A DNA stretch of 11,068 nucleotides from CAYLJJ01 sp964384025 (GTDB taxonomy: Bacteria > Myxococcota_A > Bradymonadia > UBA7976 > UBA1532): NCBI GenBank assembly GCA_964384025.1, contig CAYLJJ010000147.1:1-11068 (forward strand), read 5' to 3'. Within the stretch, counting starts at the first letter, position 1, and each line of letters starts with the position of its first letter. Made by a program: the position numbers and the translations under genes. The notes below the pieces were generated by a model that saw nothing but the letters and a program-made list of their open reading frames with translations, was not told the DNA's origin and searched no databases. Shown here in pieces: positions 7,395 to 11,068 of the stretch.

Positions 7395-8288
7395 TTATTC
7401 CACGTTCTGCACCTGCTCTCGCAGACGCTCCAGCTCCGCTTTCAGAGCGATGGCCAGCTCGGAGAGCGCTAAACTCTGAGCCTTGCTGGCGATGGTGTTG
7501 GACTCCCTGAGCATCTCTTGGCAGAGAAAATCGAGGCCTCGCCCAACAGCGACTCCCGCCTCAGCTTGAATAAGGCCTTGGGCTTGTTCAAAGTGACTCT
7601 CTAAGCGGGAAAGCTCTTCGGCGATATCGCTCTTCTCAGCAAAGACAGCCACCTCATGTAAGATCTTGCCCTCATCAATCTTGAGGTCCAGGTTCTTGAG
7701 CATCTCCAGGAGGCGGGACTCTAGACGATGGCGATACGCTACCGCTTGGCTGGGCATTTGAGCAAGAGAGAGGAGCCGTAGATGTTCAAGCTCCTTAAGG
7801 CGGAGAAGCAACTCCGACTCAAGAGCCTTCCCCTCACGGAGACGCATATCTCCCAAAGCTTCGAGGGCCTGCTTGAGCCCTTCCAGCAAGGGCTTGAGTC
7901 CTCGTTCTGGGTTGGGCTCCAACTCCTGAGAGATAAAGAGCCCTGGCCATTGAGCCAATCGAGCGGTGTCTAGGGTATCAGGGATATCCAGGGCCTCAGC
8001 GAGCTGAGCGTGGGCCGCTCTCAGGCTGCGAGCCAGCTCCCAGTTGATCTCTAAGCGTTGGGGTTGAACGCTCTCGGCCGGAGCTTGAACATTCAGCTCT
8101 ACACGACCCCGCTTGATCGCTTGGGAGATCAAGGCTCTCAGCTCTACCTCCCAGGAGAGCAGCTCTCTTGGGAGGTTCATCCGCAGGTCCAGATAGCGAT
8201 GGTTCACTGAGCGGATCTCTAGAGAGTAGTTCAACCCTCCCAGCTTTATTGAGGCTCGGCCAAAGCCGGTCATACTTCGAATGGGCAT
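7395..8288 (-). CDS. yicC: YicC/YloC-family endoribonuclease
   Basis: A 297-residue protein of typical length (~290). The diagnostic N-terminal motifs SMTGFGR (5-11) and EIRSVNHRYLDLR (24-36) and the C-terminal motifs VAVFAEKSDIAEEL (213-226), RLESHF (228-233), GRGLDFLCQEMLRESNT (249-265) and SKAQ are all present. Known: YicC/YloC proteins are cytoplasmic endoribonucleases, implicated in E. coli in degradation of small regulatory RNA and in stress survival. The central helical part (~80-205) is variable, as in the family. The ATG at 8288 gives MPIRSMTGFG; an ATG five codons downstream is an alternative, with neither having a clear Shine-Dalgarno. It lies 23 bases after the NAGPA-like gene and 1 base before gmk, an adjacency common in bacteria. 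Confidence 0.95.
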   Translation of the reverse strand: MPIRSMTGFGRASIKLGGLNYSLEIRSVNHRYLDLRMNLPRELLSWEVELRALISQAIKRGRVELNVQAPAESVQPQRLEINWELARSLRAAHAQLAEALDIPDTLDTARLAQWPGLFISQELEPNPERGLKPLLEGLKQALEALGDMRLREGKALESELLLRLKELEHLRLLSLAQMPSQAVAYRHRLESRLLEMLKNLDLKIDEGKILHEVAVFAEKSDIAEELSRLESHFEQAQGLIQAEAGVAVGRGLDFLCQEMLRESNTIASKAQSLALSELAIALKAELERLREQVQNVE

Positions 8289-8311
8289 CTCTGCCGACTA
8301 CCACACCCTCT

Positions 8312-10267
8312 TCACTCCCTCAACCTGAAGCTGGAGAGTAGGCGGAGGCGAGGAGGCGGCGCTCTGGGGATCAACGCTAAGAGGCTGCCCGCGCCTGGGC
8401 GAAGATCTTCAGGACGCTCAGGCAAAAGAAGAGGATCAACAGCACCCCGCTCACCCAAGAGCAGGGCCTCCTCAACACCTACTTCGATCAAGGCCTGGGC
8501 CAAATGTTTTAGATCACCCAACTCACTTCGAGCATAGATGAGCCAACCCCCAGCGCGCCCCAGTGCTGCTCGGGGGGCAGATCGTCGCTGTGGCTGAGCC
8601 TCAACCAGCGAACGTCCTCCCTCCACCAGTATAGGGCCTTGGAGGAGCAAGGAGAGATCTTTAGCCCCCTCCGGTCGGTTCAGGCTGCTCTCTCCTGAGC
8701 GCTCGACCCTGAAGCTTAAGATGCCCTGTTGAGGAGGACGCCAAATCTGACCCCTCAGGATAAAACCATAGGGGCTCTTAGAGCGCCGTAGACCGATGGG
8801 CAGGCAGATGGAAGGGAGCGCAGGGAGGCTCATCTCCTCTGGAGAAGTTTTCCCCTGGGGTGGTGGTTCAGCCAGACCGGGGATCAACTCTAACCGCCAA
8901 CGTTGAGGATCGATCGCCAAGAGCTGAACCCAAGCCTCTCCCTGCTGCCACCAGCGCTCAGGGAGCCCCCGCTTCAAGCTCCAGCTCCCCTCTCCTGCGG
9001 GTTGCCTTCCCATGGCGATGAGGCAAGCCAGCCCCTCATTGAAAGGCTCATCAGGCGGGCCAAAGCGGATCCCTGAGGAGTCAAAGCTAAAAGCGAAGCT
9101 CACGCCCAGAGCGCTCATCACAGTTTGGAGCCGTTTTGGATTGGGTTGAGGGCTCCAGGCATAGAGAAGCTGGCCGCCAGGGCTGATCCCCAAGGCCGCC
9201 CGAGCTTTCTTATCGATCACTTTGATCTCATTTCCCTCGGTGAGGAGGGGCTGTCCCTGGAAGAGCCCCTCCCAAGGGGCGATCAGCTGTTCTATATCCC
9301 AGAGACCCAAGACCAAGCGCCCCTGCGCATCATGGAGCAAGCTTGGCGCTCCCCGGCGGGGAGAGGAGAGGAGGCGTTTATTCTCCACTGCGCCCAGAGC
9401 GTGGATCACAGAGAAACAAGCCAGGGTATGTTCGCGTAGGGCCTTGGGGAGCTTGCGGCGTCCTCGAAGCCCTGTACTCCCCGGTTCCCCTCCTCCAAAG
9501 AACCAGAGCCCCAAGCGCTCCATCTGGAAGAGCTGAAGCTGTAGATCCCCCTCTTGAAGACGCCAGGACTCTTCAGAGAGATAGGATCTCCAGGGAGGAG
9601 GGGGTGGCCAGCCCTCCAAGGGAGCGATGTTGGGCTCAGGAGAGGAGCCCCCAGCACCATTTCGGTGCAAGAGAGCCTGGAGTCGCTGAAGCAGAGAGGG
9701 TTCTTCGACAGGACGCCAGGAGCCCTTGGGGAGAGGGAGACCATCCACAAGCAGTTGTGCTTCTCGCCACTCTAACTCTAGATTTTCTCTAGGTCGCTCA
9801 AGGCGCAGTTCCATCTCTTCAAGGGGGGGACCTGTCCGCAGACGCCTGAGCGCATAATAGAGGCCCTCTACCTTGAGACCATAGACCAATTGTGAGCCAC
9901 TCCAGCTCAGGATCTGCTCCTCTCCCTGAGGAGAGTGACTGAAATTTCTAGGTTCTGAGAGCAGAAAGGGAACTCCCTCTGGAGAGAGGCGCAGATCGAC
10001 GAGAAAAAGATCTGCCAACTCTCCACCTTGAGCGGCGCTTAAAATCCCCAAGTGAGGCTCCCCCAGCCCCAGCGGCGCGCTGGTTTGGGGGAGGATCGCC
10101 AAGGCTGAAATCTGACCCAACCTGGGACTTAGGATCTCCCAGAGCTGATCTTCTGGAGTTTGAGCGGAAGAGCTGGGGCCTGATCTAAAGCGGGCGAGGA
10201 GAGCCCCAGAGAGGATCAGGAGGCTGAAGAGGGCGGCTTTTCGCCAGCTCCAGGCTAAGCGAAGGAT
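8312..10267 (-). CDS. Membrane-anchored protein with two degenerate NAGPA (phosphodiester glycosidase)-like domains
   Basis: 651 residues if begun at the ATC at 10267; the first conventional start is a TTG at 10120 (602 residues). The ATC start gives a signal anchor, MLRLAWSWRKAALFSLLILS then GALLARFRSG, so the bulk should be outside the inner membrane. Then come an unrecognised segment (~50-200), a Pro-rich linker, and two copies of a NAGPA-like pattern. In TTG numbering, domain 1 (~190-350) has GGGEPGSTGLRG, RGAPSLLHDAQGRLVLGLWD, LLTEGN, ARAALGISPGGQLLYAW and SFDSSG. Domain 2 (~396-580) has LLAIDPQRWRLELIPG, YGFILRGQIWRPPQQG, GPILVEGG, APRAALGRAGGWLIYA and EEALLLGERG. Known: PF09992 enzymes cleave GlcNAc phosphodiesters and end in NxDGGGS. 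Here the N-terminal NGGF and the DGGG residues are missing or degraded, suggesting a non-catalytic envelope protein. Stop-to-start spacing to the upstream gene is 10 bases. Confidence 0.55.
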   Translation of the reverse strand: MLRLAWSWRKAALFSLLILSGALLARFRSGPSSSAQTPEDQLWEILSPRLGQISALAILPQTSAPLGLGEPHLGILSAAQGGELADLFLVDLRLSPEGVPFLLSEPRNFSHSPQGEEQILSWSGSQLVYGLKVEGLYYALRRLRTGPPLEEMELRLERPRENLELEWREAQLLVDGLPLPKGSWRPVEEPSLLQRLQALLHRNGAGGSSPEPNIAPLEGWPPPPPWRSYLSEESWRLQEGDLQLQLFQMERLGLWFFGGGEPGSTGLRGRRKLPKALREHTLACFSVIHALGAVENKRLLSSPRRGAPSLLHDAQGRLVLGLWDIEQLIAPWEGLFQGQPLLTEGNEIKVIDKKARAALGISPGGQLLYAWSPQPNPKRLQTVMSALGVSFAFSFDSSGIRFGPPDEPFNEGLACLIAMGRQPAGEGSWSLKRGLPERWWQQGEAWVQLLAIDPQRWRLELIPGLAEPPPQGKTSPEEMSLPALPSICLPIGLRRSKSPYGFILRGQIWRPPQQGILSFRVERSGESSLNRPEGAKDLSLLLQGPILVEGGRSLVEAQPQRRSAPRAALGRAGGWLIYARSELGDLKHLAQALIEVGVEEALLLGERGAVDPLLLPERPEDLRPGAGSLLALIPRAPPPRLRLLSSFRLRE

Positions 10268-10273
10268 GGGCGG

Positions 10274-10279
10274 CTCCTC
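10274..10279 (-). promoter_or_regulatory. Shine-Dalgarno positioned for an ATC start
   Basis: GAGGAG on the minus strand overlaps the TGA of the upstream Mrr-like gene by two bases and lies 6 bases (CCGCCC) before ATC at 10267-10265. No ATG, GTG or TTG occurs in the downstream frame until 10120, whereas this ribosome site directly precedes the predicted signal anchor. It therefore argues for initiation at the ATC. Confidence 0.5.
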
Positions 10280-11068
10280 AACTCAGGCGTTGGAAGAGGG
10301 CGGCGTCCAAAGTGTAGGAGCGGAAGCGCTGCTCTTGGACCCCAAGCCCTTGTTCCATCAACAGAGTCAGCAAACGGGGAGCATCTAAGAGCCTCACAGC
10401 GGGCCAACTGGCTCCCTCAACTTCGATCGTTCCCATGTTGATCAGGAGGCCTGCAACAGCTCCAAAACGGTCTAGGTTTTCATAGATCCGCTCTACCGTC
10501 TCGGTCTGAAGCGCCTTCTCCGCACGGTGGATGATCACCGCAGTGGCGATATATCCAGAGGGGGAGTCCTGTTGGGCAAGGACAGCCACCATCCCAGGCT
10601 GCCGATGGATCACCTGAAGCTTTTGATACTCCATGCGCTCCAAGAGAAGAAGCATCAGAGCCTCAAAGCTGGAATCATCCAGCTTCGTCAACTGCGTCAG
10701 AAGTTGAGCTTTGATCAGATCTCTCTGTTCTCTCCGTGCAGCTTCAATGCGAGCCTCCAATTGAAGGTAGCGCTTGCTCAGGCCCCAATCGCTCAGAGCG
10801 ATCTCGTTGGGGAAGCGCAGCTCAAAGGGCGCTCGTAGCTCAGCTCGTGCTCTGCGCTCGTTTTCAGCTTGAAGCAGAGCCAAGAGTGGACGAGGCTCAA
10901 GGTTAAGCTTCTCTGCAAGGGTCTCAAAATGCAGAGGTGTTTGAGCCTGTACGAGTTGCCTATAGACGCGCTCCAAAAGCTTTTTCTCGCTGATCTTGGG
11001 CTCAGGTTTCTTAGGCTCAGGTTGCTTGGGCTCAGGTTGCTTGGGCTCATGTTGCTTGGGCTCAGGTT
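10278..11068 (-). CDS. Winged-helix plus Mrr-like (restriction-endonuclease-fold) protein, 5' partial
   Basis: The frame is open to the right edge, giving 262 residues plus stop; a TTG at 10976 would yield 232 residues but cuts into an ongoing low-complexity stretch, so the real start is probably outside. Order: Pro-Glu-Pro-Lys-Gln repeats; a wHTH of HARE-HTH style (LLERVYRQLVQAQTPLHFET, closing with NEIALSDWGLSKRY); a charged helix; then an Mrr-like fold (LTKLDDSSFEALMLLLLERM, IHRQPGMVAVL, ATAVIIHRAEK, VERIYENLDRFGAVAGLLIN and VRLLDAPRLLTLL). Active Mrr nucleases carry D...(E/Q)xK; here the Asp position reads MVA and the QVKR position reads VIIHR, so cleavage activity is probably lost. This is known-family reasoning applied by eye. 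Inferred role: nucleic-acid binding without cleavage, perhaps regulatory. It is the first visible gene of the operon, ending 10 bases before the NAGPA-like start. Confidence 0.6.
   Translation of the reverse strand, partial: PEPKQHEPKQPEPKQPEPKKPEPKISEKKLLERVYRQLVQAQTPLHFETLAEKLNLEPRPLLALLQAENERRARAELRAPFELRFPNEIALSDWGLSKRYLQLEARIEAARREQRDLIKAQLLTQLTKLDDSSFEALMLLLLERMEYQKLQVIHRQPGMVAVLAQQDSPSGYIATAVIIHRAEKALQTETVERIYENLDRFGAVAGLLINMGTIEVEGASWPAVRLLDAPRLLTLLMEQGLGVQEQRFRSYTLDAALFQRLS
10992..11068 (-). repeat. 15-base tandem repeat encoding Pro-Glu-Pro-Lys-Gln
   Basis: Five units read on the minus strand: CCTGAGCCCAAGCAA, with CAT for CCT in unit 2, CCTAAGAAA in unit 4, and ATC as the last codon of unit 5. 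Two bases of a sixth unit reach the window edge, so the full length is unknown. They encode an extended, charged Pro-rich linker before the winged-helix domain. Near-identical DNA units suggest recent expansion by slippage. Confidence 0.85.

Noticed and set aside
9125..9792. Overlapping plus-strand open frames opposite the NAGPA-like gene
   Set aside because: They are low-complexity, Arg/Pro-rich, share no family motifs, overlap each other, and are shadows of a GC-rich coding strand.
10974..10976. TTG at 10976 as the start of the Mrr-like gene
   Set aside because: The frame continues as coherent coding repeats (Pro-Glu-Pro-Lys) to the right edge, and no good Shine-Dalgarno precedes the TTG.
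10793..11050. Minus-strand open frame with Ser-Pro-Ser-Asn-Leu repeats
   Set aside because: It is the 15-base repeat read in another frame and then overlaps the winged-helix coding sequence.
10278..11068. Active restriction-modification or other defence island
   Set aside because: The nuclease residues seem lost, no methyltransferase or other defence gene is nearby, and the neighbours are housekeeping genes.

Overview
The window most likely comes from a deltaproteobacterium-type genome of the Myxococcota/Bradymonadia kind. This is an inference from three things: a giant PKD-rich surface protein ending in a MYXO-CTERM-like sorting tail, a phosphodiester-glycosidase (NAGPA)-like protein of a style I associate with those groups, and moderately GC-rich coding DNA with frequent non-ATG starts. 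No rRNA, tRNA, transposon, phage or CRISPR signal was seen. Almost every base is coding. The only non-coding gap longer than 40 bases is 4045-4130, and no gene-free stretch reaches 300 bases.

Left part, plus strand. Positions 1-4044 hold the 3' 1347 codons of a very large secreted protein whose reading frame is open through the left edge. It is a string of PKD/Ig-like beta-sandwich modules with acidic DxDGDG calcium-type loops, then a dystroglycan/He_PIG-like module, an acidic linker, and a Cys-containing C-terminal tail of hydrophobic helix plus arginines. An 86-base gap with a possible promoter follows, then an uncharacterised four-helix membrane protein (4131-4571).

Right part, minus strand. 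Five tightly spaced genes are read from the right edge leftwards: a winged-helix/Mrr-like protein with apparently lost nuclease residues (partial at the right edge, beginning in a Pro-Glu-Pro-Lys repeat); a membrane-anchored protein with two degenerate NAGPA-like domains; a YicC/YloC-family endoribonuclease; guanylate kinase (gmk); and a bifunctional RelA/SpoT-type (p)ppGpp synthetase/hydrolase. The gaps are 10, 23, 1 and 36 bases, so this looks like one operon whose promoter lies outside the window. Gmk makes GDP from GMP, which leads to the GDP/GTP substrates of the Rel protein, and the order yicC-gmk-rel resembles the familiar gmk-rpoZ-spoT cluster, but without rpoZ. The operon ends convergently on the membrane-protein gene, with 8 bases between the two stop codons.

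The most noteworthy points are: (i) the NAGPA-like gene has no ATG, GTG or TTG upstream of its signal anchor, but has an ATC at ideal distance from a Shine-Dalgarno sequence; (ii) two probable pseudoenzymes lie upstream of core nucleotide-signalling genes in one operon; (iii) the giant surface protein is built from two module types in mixed order, one of them recently duplicated.
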